Below are positions 38,222 through 48,978 of a DNA stretch of 64,000 bases, piece after piece (within the stretch, counting starts at the first letter, position 1; every line of letters starts with the position of its first letter). Position numbers and translations under genes: made by a program. The notes beneath the pieces were generated by a model. That model did not search any database. It had not been told where the DNA came from and saw nothing but the letters and a program-made list of their open reading frames with translations. Source of the DNA: Paraglaciecola sp. MB-3u-78 (GTDB lineage: Bacteria; Pseudomonadota; Gammaproteobacteria; Enterobacterales; Alteromonadaceae); contig NZ_PJCF01000013.1 of NCBI RefSeq assembly GCF_002835935.1, positions 1 to 64,000 of the forward strand, read 5' to 3'.

Positions 38222-39868
38222 TTGATCAAAATACCCGCACAAAAGCCTAATTCCGAAATAGAAGTACTGATAATAGATGGTCAATCTTTAGTTCACACAG
38301 TAGTTAGAAGTGCTCTGCTTGATGCGGGCATTGAAAAGGTACAAAGTGCCCATAATGCCTACTCAGCATTGAGGTTATGCCAAGTAACACGTTTCGACAT
38401 GATATTGATTGCCTTTGACGTCAAAAGTGACAAAGATGGTTTTAATCTTCTAGAAGAAATGAAGTTCAAGGGATTCATCACTAAAACGACTTGTGTCGTG
38501 TTTCTAAGCGCAGATACTTCCAAAGGTTTAGTCAATTGTGTAGTGGAAATGGAGCCCACAGACTTTTGGGTCAAACCACTGGATCGCTCGAAAGTCGAGA
38601 AACGTGTTCAGCAAATTATTAGCATCCAGAAGAAACTTTACGCATTGCGTTATTGTTATGACCATGAAGAGTACACAACGACCATATACTACGCAGAGCG
38701 CCAGTTAAAAGACCTCAGTTTGGTTTTGTATTATCCACACATTAATCGATTAATTGGCAGAAGCTTATTTCAATTAAAAGAGTTTCAAGCAGCCCAAGAA
38801 TTCTATGAAAAACTGGCTGAAAACTACTCTTACGCATGGGTTCAAGTTGGATTAGCTGGGACCTTGCTCAAACAAGATAAGATAAATGAAGCAACCGAAT
38901 TGACCGCAGCGCTACTACTGCGAGAAGACACGAAATTTGCTACATACGACATCCTTGCGGAATATCATATTGATAAAGAAGATTACCAGCAAGGTTACGA
39001 AATTATTCAAGAAGCCACTAAATTGGCACCACGTAGTATTGAGCGTAATAGAAAATCTTGGAATTTAGCAAGATTAAACCATGACAGAATGGGTCAATAT
39101 CTAGCCACAAGAAATATCGCTAAATACGCTAAAAATTCCATTCATGACTCGCCAGATTTGCAACTAAACGTTATACGCTCTGGTTTAGATCTTGCGTCAA
39201 CCTTATCTGAAACCGAATCAAATAAGTTGTTAGTCAATACAGAGAAAACACTCGATAGGCTAAAGGAAGACTTTGGTGCGGCTTCAGAACTGGGTGATCA
39301 GATCACCATTATTGAAGTGAGACTGCTTAATTTACGCAAAAATAAAAAGCAGGCAGAACAAGTTATGCTGGCCCACTCGCTGACTAATGCGCTTAAAAAT
39401 TTCGAAGATAATCTGGATAAAGTCAAAGCATTTCATGAAGTCGGTTTGTGGGAGCAATCGATACGTTTGCTTGACCAGATGAAAAGTGAGGTGGGACATG
39501 ACTCTTTTACGGGTAAAGTACTGGCTGAATATTTAGAACAGGAATCCAAAGAACGCCAAGACATTCGTTATAATCCAAAAGAATTGGGTGAGATGGCCTC
39601 ATCACACTATAAAAACAAACGATATAAACCTGCTTACAACTTGTTATGCCAAGCTTCATAGTTATCACCTAATAACGCCAACATCACTATTAGTCTGTTG
39701 AAAGTGCTTGCTATTTTAGCTGAGGAAGAGGGATTAAACGAGGAAGAATCCCAGAGCGTAGAAAAGTGCTTAGAGGCTTTAGAAGAGGTCACATTGTCAG
39801 AAGGTCAACAAGCAAAGTTCAATGACTATAACAAACGTATCGACACAGTAGTCGCACTTCAGGAATAA
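38222..39868 (+). pseudogene. Pseudo-receiver/TPR protein interrupted by an in-frame TAG
   Basis: Paralogue of the 1274-2896 protein. TTG 38222 has a good GGA site 8 nt upstream. The frame runs 479 codons to TAG at 39659-39661 and then, in the same frame, continues for another 68 sense codons to TAA 39866-39868. The downstream part (LSPNNANITISLLKVL ... VALQE) aligns with the C terminus of the paralogue, giving a full length of 548 codons versus 540. The receiver keeps D19, S96 and K118 but has Ala (A64) in place of the phosphoacceptor Asp and Gly (G20) for the second acidic residue. The shorter protein may still work, the stop may be read through, or it may be a sequence error. Confidence 0.75.
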
Positions 39869-39912
39869 TGCTGCCGATAGTAAAAGTCATAGCTAATATG
39901 TTTACTGAGTGC

Positions 39913-41301
39913 TTATATTGAAGTGTAATGCTTCACTTTTATAAGGCACTGGGGCTCATTTTCACTATAAATGTCACCTTGGTGAGCTATCTGCCAACAG
40001 CCTTCAATTAATAGGCCTAACACTTGCTCATTTTGAATAACCAAGAGCACAGAATCTCGTAACCATGGCGCCACTTTCCATTGTTTAAACCATTGTTTAA
40101 GGGGTTTGGAGTGATTGCTGCCCGCAGGTTTAAACCTCACAGAATAAGCACCTGATCGGATTAAAATCGGCCCCAAATTCGGATTAACTGTAAGCTGTGA
40201 CATATCTTCCATTTGCACATCCTTGGTTTGGATAAAAGTTAAGTGCCCCATAGTTCCGGGTAACTTAATACTCTTCTCATCCTGCCAAACTTTATGTATT
40301 GAGACTTTGTCTAGACTTGCTCTTATCACAAATAATTGTTGGTCAAACCGTCTAAACTGCCAACCATTCCATTGCAAAATAGGCATCGCATCATCTGCAG
40401 CATCAAGCACCTCTGGCATAAGTTGATTTAACACCGCTAAAGAGGGGCTTTGAATACCTAACACAGATAACCAATAACGCACCACCTGATGTAACCATGA
40501 TTGACTTAGCTCCTTAAGGGCAGGTAAATGAAGACTATTAGCAGAGGCTTGTATTTGCTTAAGCTTTTCAGCACAGACTTCATCTAATAAACGTTGTTGC
40601 TCAGCACACAATGCGGCACTTCGCGCCACTGAACGGGATATTTCAGGCCAACGTTGTTGTAAAACAGGCAATACATCATGGCGCAAGAAATTACGTTCAA
40701 AATCAGTATTTTGATTAGACTCGTCTTCACACCATTTCAAGTTATGTTGCTGGGCATAGTCCAAAATAACCTGTTGTCTGGTATCCAGTAGCGGCCTATA
40801 AAACCCGACTTGTTTATCCGGTTGTAATGGGCAAGGTGAAACCCAACCGCGATTCATTGCCGATAGACCTTTAGGTCCAGCGCCTCGTTTTAACTGTAAT
40901 AAAAAAGTTTCGAGTTGATCGTCTTGATGTTGTCCAAGTACCACTTGACTATTATCAGGCGCTAATTCAACTAACTTGTTGTAACGGGCTTCCCTTGCTT
41001 GTGCTTCAAGGCTTTGTCTTGGTAGTGCTTCAACGGATACATTCGCAGTTTGAAATGGGATGTCTAATTGACTACAAACTTGCTGACAATGTGTTTGCCA
41101 CTGGTCTGCATGTTGGCTTAAACCATGGTGAATATGAATGGCACTGAGTTGAAAGTCTAGTTCAGCTTCCTTCCTTACGCTGTGAAGAGCATGTAATAAA
41201 ACATGGGAGTCTACACCACCACTGTAGGCAACAAAGATATGAGTTGCCGATAAAAGCGGCTCACAGCTGAGTTGTTCTCTTAGTGTATTCAAGACCGACA
41301 T
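39913..41301 (-). CDS. tilS: tRNA(Ile)-lysidine synthase
   Basis: An essential enzyme of 462 aa, converting C34 of tRNA-Ile(CAU) to lysidine. The N-terminal PP-loop ATPase motif is AYSGGVDSHVLLHAL, with the second motif GQHQDDQLETFLLQLKRGAGPKGLSAM. The C-terminal domains (TilS substrate-binding and C-terminal) end with LIEGCWQIAHQGD. It follows accA, as in many gammaproteobacteria, but is separated by a terminator. Confidence 0.95.
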   Translation of the reverse strand: MSVLNTLREQLSCEPLLSATHIFVAYSGGVDSHVLLHALHSVRKEAELDFQLSAIHIHHGLSQHADQWQTHCQQVCSQLDIPFQTANVSVEALPRQSLEAQAREARYNKLVELAPDNSQVVLGQHQDDQLETFLLQLKRGAGPKGLSAMNRGWVSPCPLQPDKQVGFYRPLLDTRQQVILDYAQQHNLKWCEDESNQNTDFERNFLRHDVLPVLQQRWPEISRSVARSAALCAEQQRLLDEVCAEKLKQIQASANSLHLPALKELSQSWLHQVVRYWLSVLGIQSPSLAVLNQLMPEVLDAADDAMPILQWNGWQFRRFDQQLFVIRASLDKVSIHKVWQDEKSIKLPGTMGHLTFIQTKDVQMEDMSQLTVNPNLGPILIRSGAYSVRFKPAGSNHSKPLKQWFKQWKVAPWLRDSVLLVIQNEQVLGLLIEGCWQIAHQGDIYSENEPQCLIKVKHYTSI

Positions 41302-41324
41302 GATGACTTACAACCTCCAATAAC

Positions 41325-41349
41325 AAAAAAGCCATCTTTGCAGATGGCT
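41325..41349 (-). terminator. Terminator after accA
   Basis: On the minus strand an 8-bp stem (arms 41342-41349 and 41330-41337) with a 4-nt loop is followed by T residues (41325-41330), about 50 nt past the accA stop and just before tilS. Confidence 0.9.
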
Positions 41350-41398
41350 CTATATAGTGTATTTATTTATGTATTAATTTATAAAAAACACTAATTAT

Positions 41399-42355
41399 TT
41401 AACAATAACCAAAAGACATCAATCGTTCATAACGTTGGGCTAACAATTCTTCGGTAGATAAACTGCCAAGCTGAGCTAATTGCTGTTTTAGCGTAGCCTT
41501 TAAGTTAGCTGCCATACCGTCATAATCTCGGTGCGCACCACCTAAGGGTTCATTCACAATTTGATTGATTAATCCTAACTCTTTAATTTGCCCAGCGCTG
41601 ACACCCATAGCCTCGGCAGCTTGTGGCGCTTTTTCAGCACTTTTCCACAAAATAGAGGCACAACCTTCAGGTGAAATAACAGAGTAAGTGCTGTATTGAA
41701 GCATGTTCACTCTGTCGCCTACACCGATTGCTAAAGCACCACCAGAGCCGCCTTCACCAATAACAGTACATATGATTGGCACTTTTAAGCCGGACATCAC
41801 TTTAAGGTTGCGAGCGATGGCTTCACTTTGACCACGCTCTTCTGCACCGACACCTGGGTATGCGCCAGGGGTATCAATAAAGGTAAGAATAGGTAAATTA
41901 AAACGTTCTGCCATTTCCATCAGACGTAACGCTTTGCGATAACCTTCTGGTTTAGGCATCCCAAAATTACGTTTGATTTTTTCTTTAGTATCACGGCCCT
42001 TTTGATGACCAATAATCATCACTGGCTGCCCATCAATTTTAGCTAAACCGCCGACTATGGCTTTGTCATCCGCAAAGGCTCTGTCACCAGCCAGTTCATC
42101 AAATTCGGTGAAGATACGTTCAAGATAGTCATAGGTATAAGGGCGCATGGGGTGACGCGCAATTTGAGATACTTGCCATGCACCTAAGTCTGCAAAAACT
42201 TTGCGGCTTAATTCGGCACTTTTTTCTCGAAGTTTGGTGATCTCTTCTTCGATATTGAGATCGAATTCTCCCCCTTGATTGACTAGCCTTAACTCTTCAA
42301 TCTTCGCTTCTAATTCAGCGATAGGTTTTTCAAATTCTAAAAAATTTACACTCAT
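41399..42355 (-). CDS. accA: Acetyl-CoA carboxylase carboxyltransferase subunit alpha
   Basis: A 318-aa subunit, pairing with AccD to make malonyl-CoA for fatty-acid synthesis. Hallmarks are [66 protein letters not shown] and [15 protein letters not shown]. It follows dnaE by 55 nt, the usual order. Confidence 0.97.
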   Translation of the reverse strand: MSVNFLEFEKPIAELEAKIEELRLVNQGGEFDLNIEEEITKLREKSAELSRKVFADLGAWQVSQIARHPMRPYTYDYLERIFTEFDELAGDRAFADDKAIVGGLAKIDGQPVMIIGHQKGRDTKEKIKRNFGMPKPEGYRKALRLMEMAERFNLPILTFIDTPGAYPGVGAEERGQSEAIARNLKVMSGLKVPIICTVIGEGGSGGALAIGVGDRVNMLQYSTYSVISPEGCASILWKSAEKAPQAAEAMGVSAGQIKELGLINQIVNEPLGGAHRDYDGMAANLKATLKQQLAQLGSLSTEELLAQRYERLMSFGYC

Positions 42356-42410
42356 TGAACACCTAATAATAATTGTTTACAGCTTTCATGCATTCACTTT
42401 TATAAGTGAG

Positions 42411-45400
42411 TTAGTGAAATTCCAAGTCAACCTGAGGTTTACCCAATAGCTGTTGTAAGTCATATAGTAACTCATCTTGGGGAGTAACATACCACTGCGC
42501 ACCCAAGGTTAAATCTACTTTTGCGTCTGGGTGTACATAATGTATCTGAACCGGACAACTTCCACCTTGATAAGGTTGCAAAATTGATTGCAGTTTAGCC
42601 ACAGTTGCTGGATTACACCAGCTTGATTCTAAATGTACTTGTAGACCCTTGGCATTTTTTTCTCGGGCTTGGACTAAATCCATGACATCACGAGCCGACA
42701 TTGTATTGCCACCAGAGAATTCATCAAAGCTGACCTGTCCACTTATTACCAAAATTTTGTCTTCTTGCAGCAATTCTTCGTATTGCTCGAGCATATCAGG
42801 GAAAAACCTGACATCTATTCTGGCGCTTTTATCATCTAATGTCACTAATGCCCAACGACGACCTCGTTTATTGGTCATCACTCTGACACCTAATACTAAA
42901 CCTACAGCAAAAGCAGTTTGATCTCTGTTAGTTGGCTTTAGGTCAACTAAACGACAAGGGGCATAATGTTTAATTTCACTCAGGTACTGATTGATAGGAT
43001 GACCGGTTAGGTAAAGGCCTAAAGTAGTTTTCTCACCATCTAACCAAACTTTCTCAGGCCAAGGCGGCACATCAGCAAAGGCTTGTTGTACTTTCTCAGG
43101 CTCAGTGGTCAGCAAACCAAACATATCTGATTGCCCCGAGGTTTTATCCTTAGCATGTTGACCTGCTGCGGCCAATGCGTCAGGTAAAGAAGACATTAAC
43201 GACGCACGATGTGGTCCTAAATTATCTAATGCACCTGCCAAGACTAATTTTTCCAGTATGCGCTTATTAATGCGTTTAAGATCAATTTTGGCACAAAAAT
43301 CGAATAAGTCATTGAACTTGCCAGTCTCTTGCCGCGCCTCAATAATAGCTTCGATTGGGCCTTCACCGACACCTTTGATTGCACCTATGCCGTAAACAAT
43401 GCGTCCTTCTTCATCCACAGTAAACTTATGACTACCGGCATTCACATCGGGAGGCAAAATGGTTAATCCCATACGGTTACATTCATCAACCAAGGTCACA
43501 ATTTTATCTGAATTATCCATATCCGCTGACATAACAGCGGCCATAAACTCTGCGGGGTAATGGGTTTTAAGCCATAAAGTTTGATAAGACACTAAAGCGT
43601 AAGCGGCAGAGTGTGATTTGTTAAAACCGTATCCCGCAAATTTTTCTACTAGGTCAAATATTTTGATAGCAAGAGTAGGATCGATGCCGTTTTCTTTGGC
43701 CCCAGTCTCGAATGATTCCCGCTGTTTCTCCATTTCCTCTAGGTTTTTCTTACCCATAGCTCGGCGTAATAAATCCGCGCCACCTAAGCTATAACCCGAC
43801 ATGACTTGCGCAATCTGCATGACCTGCTCTTGATATAAGATAATGCCATAGGTGGGTTCTAAAATTTCTTTTAAACACTCGTGTTGATATTCAGCGTCAG
43901 GGTATGAAACGGCTTCACGGCCATGTTTACGGTCGATAAAGTTTTCAACCATACCGGATTGCAATGGACCTGGCCTGAACAAGGCCACCAGTGCAATGAT
44001 ATCTTCAAAAGAGTCTGGCTTAAGGCGTTTAATCAACTCTTTCATACCGCGGGATTCAAGCTGGAATACCGCAGTGGTCTCTGCATTTTGCAGTACCCTA
44101 AAACATTTTGCATCGACTAGAGGGATAGCAGCAATATCAACATCAATGCCTTTACCCTTTTTGATCATATCCGTCGCCCACTGAATAATGGTCAGTGTGC
44201 GTAATCCCAAGAAATCAAACTTAACTAACCCAGCAGTCTCGACGTCGTTTTTATCAAACTGGGTGACAGGGTTTTTACCTTCATCATCACAATATAGTGG
44301 GGCAAAATCAGTTATTTTTGTAGGGGCAATCACCACACCACCAGCATGCTTACCCGCATTACGGGTACAACCCTCCAGAATACGACACATGTCAATCAGC
44401 TCTTTGACGTCTTCATCTTGGCTGTATAACTCGGGTAAGCGAGGTTCTTCAAGAAAAGCTTTTTCTAGCGTCATGCCCGGTGTGGGTGGAATAAGTTTGG
44501 AGATCCGGTCAACAAAACCATAAGGATGCCCCAAAACGCGACCCACATCACGCACCACGGCTTTTGCCGCCATAGTACCAAAAGTAATAATCTGTGATAC
44601 CGCATCACGGCCGTACATTTCGGCCACGTGATCAATCACCTCATCCCGTCTGTCCATACAAAAATCGACATCGAAATCTGGCATGGATACCCGTTCTGGG
44701 TTCAAGAATCGTTCGAATAACAAGTCATATTCAAGTGGATCAAGGTCGGTGATATCCAGCGCATAGGCTACCAAAGAGCCTGCACCCGAGCCACGGCCGG
44801 GCCCAACAGGAATATTATTGTCCTTACTCCACTGAATAAACTCCATTACGATCAAGAAATAGCCGGGGAAACCCATTTGATTGATAACGACAAGCTCAAT
44901 TTCTAAGCGTTCATCATACACCGGGCGTTTTTCTAGACGCACTTGCTCATCAGGAAATAAAAACGCCAAGCGTCTTTCTAGACCTTCTTTGGATACCTTG
45001 ACCAAAAAGTCTTTGATATCCATGCCTTCAGTGGGAAAATCAGGTAAAAAATAAGTACCAAGCTGTACTGTAACATTACAGCGTTTGGCAATTTCTACAG
45101 TATTTTGTATGGCTTCAGGGATATCAGCGAATAACTCCGCCATTTCTTCAGAGGTACGTAAATATTGCTGCTCTGAGTACTCCTTAGGTCTGCGAGGATC
45201 GTTTAATGTATAACCATCATGGATAGCCACACGAATTTCGTGGGCATCAAAGTATTGTCTATCTACGAAACAGACTTCATTGGTAGCGACCACTGGCAAG
45301 TCGAATTGTTGCGCCCAATCTACCGCTCGATGAATATAGTCTTCTTCACCAGCCCTACCCGTGCGGGTCAATTCTAAATAAAAACGGTTAGCAAAATGTT

Positions 45401-45896
45401 GTTGATAAAATTGTGTGACATTAAGGGCAATATCCACATTGCCCTTAGTCAGCAACAGGCCTAAATCACCCGCTTTACCCCCTGATAATATAATCACACC
45501 TTGGTTGTGCTCGACTAACCAATCTCTGTCGATCACTGCTCTGTCTTTAATACTGCCGCGTAAATAGGCCTTGGACACTAACAGAGTGATGTTCTTGTAA
45601 CCTTTATTGTCCATAGCTAACAAGGTGAGACGGAATAAAGTACCTTGCAACTCGTCGCTTTGTACCCAAAAATCCACACCAATAATAGGTTTGATACCGT
45701 TAGCATGGGCTTGGCTATAAAACTTTACCAAACCACACATGTTCATTTGGTCGGTAATAGCCACTGCAGGCATACCCAGTTCTTTAACATGGGCGATAAG
45801 AGGTTTAACCTTATTTAGCCCATCCAACATGGAATAATCGCTATGTACCCGTAGATGTACAAAGTTGACTGAGGCTTGTTGTAATTCTTGTGTCAT
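42411..45896 (-). CDS. dnaE: DNA polymerase III alpha subunit
   Basis: The replicative polymerase, 1161 aa, as expected for the E. coli-type enzyme. The N-terminal PHP domain begins with [16 protein letters not shown]. Polymerase catalytic Asp residues lie in PDFDVDF (about 406-412), with [16 protein letters not shown] before it and [25 protein letters not shown] later. The C terminus has the helix-hairpin-helix, OB-fold and tau-binding regions. The end of rnhB's stop-start junction abuts directly upstream. Confidence 0.98.
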   Translation of the reverse strand: MTQELQQASVNFVHLRVHSDYSMLDGLNKVKPLIAHVKELGMPAVAITDQMNMCGLVKFYSQAHANGIKPIIGVDFWVQSDELQGTLFRLTLLAMDNKGYKNITLLVSKAYLRGSIKDRAVIDRDWLVEHNQGVIILSGGKAGDLGLLLTKGNVDIALNVTQFYQQHFANRFYLELTRTGRAGEEDYIHRAVDWAQQFDLPVVATNEVCFVDRQYFDAHEIRVAIHDGYTLNDPRRPKEYSEQQYLRTSEEMAELFADIPEAIQNTVEIAKRCNVTVQLGTYFLPDFPTEGMDIKDFLVKVSKEGLERRLAFLFPDEQVRLEKRPVYDERLEIELVVINQMGFPGYFLIVMEFIQWSKDNNIPVGPGRGSGAGSLVAYALDITDLDPLEYDLLFERFLNPERVSMPDFDVDFCMDRRDEVIDHVAEMYGRDAVSQIITFGTMAAKAVVRDVGRVLGHPYGFVDRISKLIPPTPGMTLEKAFLEEPRLPELYSQDEDVKELIDMCRILEGCTRNAGKHAGGVVIAPTKITDFAPLYCDDEGKNPVTQFDKNDVETAGLVKFDFLGLRTLTIIQWATDMIKKGKGIDVDIAAIPLVDAKCFRVLQNAETTAVFQLESRGMKELIKRLKPDSFEDIIALVALFRPGPLQSGMVENFIDRKHGREAVSYPDAEYQHECLKEILEPTYGIILYQEQVMQIAQVMSGYSLGGADLLRRAMGKKNLEEMEKQRESFETGAKENGIDPTLAIKIFDLVEKFAGYGFNKSHSAAYALVSYQTLWLKTHYPAEFMAAVMSADMDNSDKIVTLVDECNRMGLTILPPDVNAGSHKFTVDEEGRIVYGIGAIKGVGEGPIEAIIEARQETGKFNDLFDFCAKIDLKRINKRILEKLVLAGALDNLGPHRASLMSSLPDALAAAGQHAKDKTSGQSDMFGLLTTEPEKVQQAFADVPPWPEKVWLDGEKTTLGLYLTGHPINQYLSEIKHYAPCRLVDLKPTNRDQTAFAVGLVLGVRVMTNKRGRRWALVTLDDKSARIDVRFFPDMLEQYEELLQEDKILVISGQVSFDEFSGGNTMSARDVMDLVQAREKNAKGLQVHLESSWCNPATVAKLQSILQPYQGGSCPVQIHYVHPDAKVDLTLGAQWYVTPQDELLYDLQQLLGKPQVDLEFH

Positions 45897-46490
45897 TTAA
45901 GAGCCTGCTAACTGGCCATCGCGCATAGCAAGAGACTGCTGCACCGGCTTAAAACTCATGCGATATTGAGGTAGTGGTCCAAGCTCAGCAAGCTTAGCCA
46001 GATGAAATGCGGTGGGATAACCTTTATGTTTGGCAAAGCCATACTCTGGGTATTGTTGATCCAAAATTAACATTTCTTTATCCCGCGTCACTTTTGCAAT
46101 AATGGAAGCTGCCGATATTTCAGCAATTAAACCATCACCTTTAATGATGGCTTCACTCGAGTAATCCCACTGTGGACAACGATTACCATCAACCATCACA
46201 TGATTAGGTTGGACTGACAATCCTTGTACCGCTCTGGTCATCGCAAGCATAGTGGCATGTAAAATATTGAGTTCGTCAATTTCTTGTGGACTGGCTCGAC
46301 CTATGGACCAAGCTAAAGCATATTGTTTAATTTCGGCTGACAAAATTTCACGCCTCTTCTCAGAGAGCTTTTTCGAATCGGCTAAACCCATGATTGTATG
46401 CTGAGGATCAAGGATAACGGCTGCAGTGACCACATCACCCACTAAAGGACCTCGTCCGACTTCATCCACTCCAGCAATCAACTGACTCAT
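45897..46490 (-). CDS. rnhB: Ribonuclease HII
   Basis: A 197-aa enzyme that removes ribonucleotides from DNA. The catalytic DE pair is in [12 protein letters not shown], with further acidic residues in [10 protein letters not shown] and MVDGNRCP, plus [11 protein letters not shown]. It lies directly between lpxB and dnaE, with the stop adjacent to the dnaE start. Confidence 0.97.
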   Translation of the reverse strand: MSQLIAGVDEVGRGPLVGDVVTAAVILDPQHTIMGLADSKKLSEKRREILSAEIKQYALAWSIGRASPQEIDELNILHATMLAMTRAVQGLSVQPNHVMVDGNRCPQWDYSSEAIIKGDGLIAEISAASIIAKVTRDKEMLILDQQYPEYGFAKHKGYPTAFHLAKLAELGPLPQYRMSFKPVQQSLAMRDGQLAGS

Positions 46491-46505
46491 ACCATTCCTT
46501 TACTT

Positions 46506-46568
46506 GGCTCATGGCTGTTTGGCTCATGGCTGTTTGGCTCATGGCTGTTTACTTGGCTCATGGCTGTT
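46506..46568. repeat. 15-bp minisatellite between lpxB and rnhB
   Basis: Unit GGCTCATGGCTGTTT occurs at 46506-46520, 46521-46535 and 46536-46550, and again (14 nt) at 46555-46568 after a 4-nt interruption. The last copy contains the terminal lpxB codons and stop (on the minus strand, CAGCCATGA), so the array is a multiplied gene end. Each unit also carries an ATG on the minus strand that is out of frame with rnhB. Confidence 0.85.
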
Positions 46569-47718
46569 GCTCAATCAAATTAGCCACAGCTGACGCAGAC
46601 TGAACATCAGCATCTTTTTTAAGTGATTCATGGAGTAATTCGAATTTAGCAATAAGGGCTTGTTGCTCATCACCACGTTGTAAAGTCAACATAGGTAATA
46701 ATAATTTGCTTATGTTCTGCGGTGTCACGTCGTCTTGTAACAATTCTGGGATTAACTTTTCGTCTGCTAAAACATTGGGTAGTGCAAAATATTTGGCTTT
46801 ATATAACCATTTCATCATTTGATAGGTTAACCCGCTTAGTTTATAAGCTGTTACCATGTTTTTCTTACATAACATCGCTTCTAAAGTAGCGGTACCAGAA
46901 GCTAATAATACTGCATCAGAGGCAATCATGACTTCTCTCGCGTGACCTATGACCACCTGTATACACAAATCTGGACTATGGGTCTGGATATACTCGACAA
47001 CTTGATCTTTACGCTGACGATTAACCACGGGGATCAACACTTTTAGCGCAGCTATATCTGGCTTTAATAACAAACAAGATTGGATAAACACATCAAGCAA
47101 TGTATCAACCTCACGTTTCCTACTACCAGGTAATAAAGCTAGAACGGTTTCATTTTCTTTAAGCTTTAAAAATAGACGGGCTTTTTGTTTATCTGGGTGA
47201 ATAGCAATATCATCGGCCATGGTATGCCCGACATACTCACAAGGGATATGATGTTTGTCATAAACCTGCTTTTCAAAAGGGAAGATACTGAGAACTAAAT
47301 TGGTGGCTTTGGCTATCTTAAAAATACGTTTTTCGCGCCATGCCCACACGGTAGGGCTGACATATTGCACGGTTTTAATACCCTGTTTTTTGAGTTTTAA
47401 TTCTAGCCCTAAATTAAAATCGGGCGCATCAACGCCAATAAACACGTCAGGGGGATTAGCGAGGAAGTGATTTAACATAGACTTACGAACAAACATCAGT
47501 CTGCGAATACGCGATAAAACTTCGACTAATCCCATCACTGACAACTCTTCCATATCAAATAAACTTTTACAGCCTTCGGCCTGCATTTTTGGCCCAGCTA
47601 TACCTTCAAAAGTGGCATTAGGATAATGTTTTTTGAGTTGTTTAATAAGACCAGCGGCAAGAATATCACCTGACGCTTCGCCGGCAACTATGCCTACCTT
47701 GAGTGCTTTTTCGCTCAT
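46558..47718 (-). CDS. lpxB: Lipid-A-disaccharide synthase
   Basis: A GT-B glycosyltransferase of 386 aa, joining UDP-2,3-diacylglucosamine and lipid X. It shows GIVAGEASGDILAAGLI, FEGIAGPKMQAEGC, FIGVDAPDFNLGLE, VSPTVWAWREKRIFKI and LLPGSRKREVDTL. It lies between lpxA (3 nt upstream) and rnhB. Its stop codon lies inside the 15-bp repeat. Confidence 0.97.
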   Translation of the reverse strand: MSEKALKVGIVAGEASGDILAAGLIKQLKKHYPNATFEGIAGPKMQAEGCKSLFDMEELSVMGLVEVLSRIRRLMFVRKSMLNHFLANPPDVFIGVDAPDFNLGLELKLKKQGIKTVQYVSPTVWAWREKRIFKIAKATNLVLSIFPFEKQVYDKHHIPCEYVGHTMADDIAIHPDKQKARLFLKLKENETVLALLPGSRKREVDTLLDVFIQSCLLLKPDIAALKVLIPVVNRQRKDQVVEYIQTHSPDLCIQVVIGHAREVMIASDAVLLASGTATLEAMLCKKNMVTAYKLSGLTYQMMKWLYKAKYFALPNVLADEKLIPELLQDDVTPQNISKLLLPMLTLQRGDEQQALIAKFELLHESLKKDADVQSASAVANLIEQQP

Positions 47719-47721
47719 AAT

Positions 47722-48489
47722 TTAGCGAACAATGCCTCGAGAGGAGTGACTAACAAAATCAGCCATAAGTTTAACTTCTTGAGTATCGCCCGCCAATTCT
47801 AATAGTTTTTCAACGGCTTCTGAGGCTCTATTGCCGTTACGATACAATATTTTATAACCACGTTTGATTTGCATAATGGTTTCACTTGCAAAACCACGAC
47901 GTTTTAATCCTTCAGAATTAATACCACGTGGCGTGCTATCGTTTCCTAACATGATATAAGGCGGCACATCAGCTAAAACAATTGCCCCGCCGCCAATAAA
48001 ACTATGGTCGCCAATATGACAAAATTGATGTGCAGCGGTCACGCCTCCCATAATAACCCAGTTACCAATATTTACATGCCCAGCAAGGGTGGCCCCTGTG
48101 GCTAATATGCTATTGTCTCCGATAACACAATCGTGGGCAACGTGTACATAACACATCAGTAAATTATTGGAGCCAATTCTAGTGACGCTCTTATCTTGAA
48201 CCGTACCACGATGAATAGTCACAGATTCACGGATGATATTGTTGTCACCTATAATTAACTCAGTTGGCTCGCCAGCATATTTTTTGTCCTGACAATCTTC
48301 GCCAACAGAGGCAAATTGATAAATATGATTACCTGTGCCTATGCTGGTTTTTCCTTTTACTACCACATGAGATTCAAGCACAGTGTCATCGCCTATGTTG
48401 ACATCAGCGTCAATCAGGCAAAAGGCACCAACTGATACGTTTTTTCCCAATTTGGCAGAGGGATGGATAATGGCTGTAGAATGGATCAC
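47722..48489 (-). CDS. lpxA: UDP-N-acetylglucosamine acyltransferase
   Basis: First enzyme of lipid A synthesis, 255 aa. The left-handed beta-helix hexapeptide repeats (for example IGDDTVLESHVVVKG, IGDNSILATGATLAGHV) include the catalytic His in HVAHDCVIG, and the C-terminal helical region follows GRGFASE-like sequence. It is 3 nt after fabZ. Confidence 0.97.
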   Translation of the reverse strand: MIHSTAIIHPSAKLGKNVSVGAFCLIDADVNIGDDTVLESHVVVKGKTSIGTGNHIYQFASVGEDCQDKKYAGEPTELIIGDNNIIRESVTIHRGTVQDKSVTRIGSNNLLMCYVHVAHDCVIGDNSILATGATLAGHVNIGNWVIMGGVTAAHQFCHIGDHSFIGGGAIVLADVPPYIMLGNDSTPRGINSEGLKRRGFASETIMQIKRGYKILYRNGNRASEAVEKLLELAGDTQEVKLMADFVSHSSRGIVR

Positions 48490-48492
48490 CGG

Positions 48493-48939
48493 CTACATTT
48501 TCCTCATGGCACACATGAACTCGGCTTCACATGCGGCTTTGCCATCAACACTAGCCACACCATGAAATTTCCAAATTCCGCGACGTTCTTTAATTAATCT
48601 TACCTCCATATCCATACGGTCACCTGGCACAACTGGCATTTTAAAGCGAGCTTTGTCGATACCAGCATACAGATACAGATCGTCAGAATTACCCGCGGTT
48701 TTAAAACCTAGGACACCTGCAACCTGCGCTAATGCTTCTAGGATCATAACCCCAGGAAAAATGGGTTTACCTGGAAAATGCCCTGTAAAACAAGGCTCAT
48801 TAAAGGTGATATTTTTATAGGCGGATATAGACTCATTGAGAGTGTAATCTGTCACTCTATCTACTAACAAAAAAGGATAACGATGGGGAAGCAACGCCAT
48901 GATATCTTCTATTTCAAGAGTGTTTACATTATTAGCCAA
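48493..48939 (-). CDS. fabZ: 3-hydroxyacyl-ACP dehydratase FabZ
   Basis: A 148-aa hotdog dehydratase of fatty-acid elongation. The catalytic His is in [14 protein letters not shown] and the Glu in [15 protein letters not shown]. Also seen are [13 protein letters not shown] and the C-terminal [15 protein letters not shown]. Its position between lpxD and lpxA couples fatty-acid and lipid A supply. Confidence 0.97.
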   Translation of the reverse strand: MANNVNTLEIEDIMALLPHRYPFLLVDRVTDYTLNESISAYKNITFNEPCFTGHFPGKPIFPGVMILEALAQVAGVLGFKTAGNSDDLYLYAGIDKARFKMPVVPGDRMDMEVRLIKERRGIWKFHGVASVDGKAACEAEFMCAMRKM

Positions 48940-48978
48940 AAGGTGTTCTCCTAAACTAACCAGTCTGTAGTTAAGTCA

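Noticed and set aside
46506-46568. Alternative rnhB starts within the minisatellite ATG codons
   Set aside because: Those ATG codons are out of frame with rnhB, whose own ATG at 46490 opens directly into the family N terminus.
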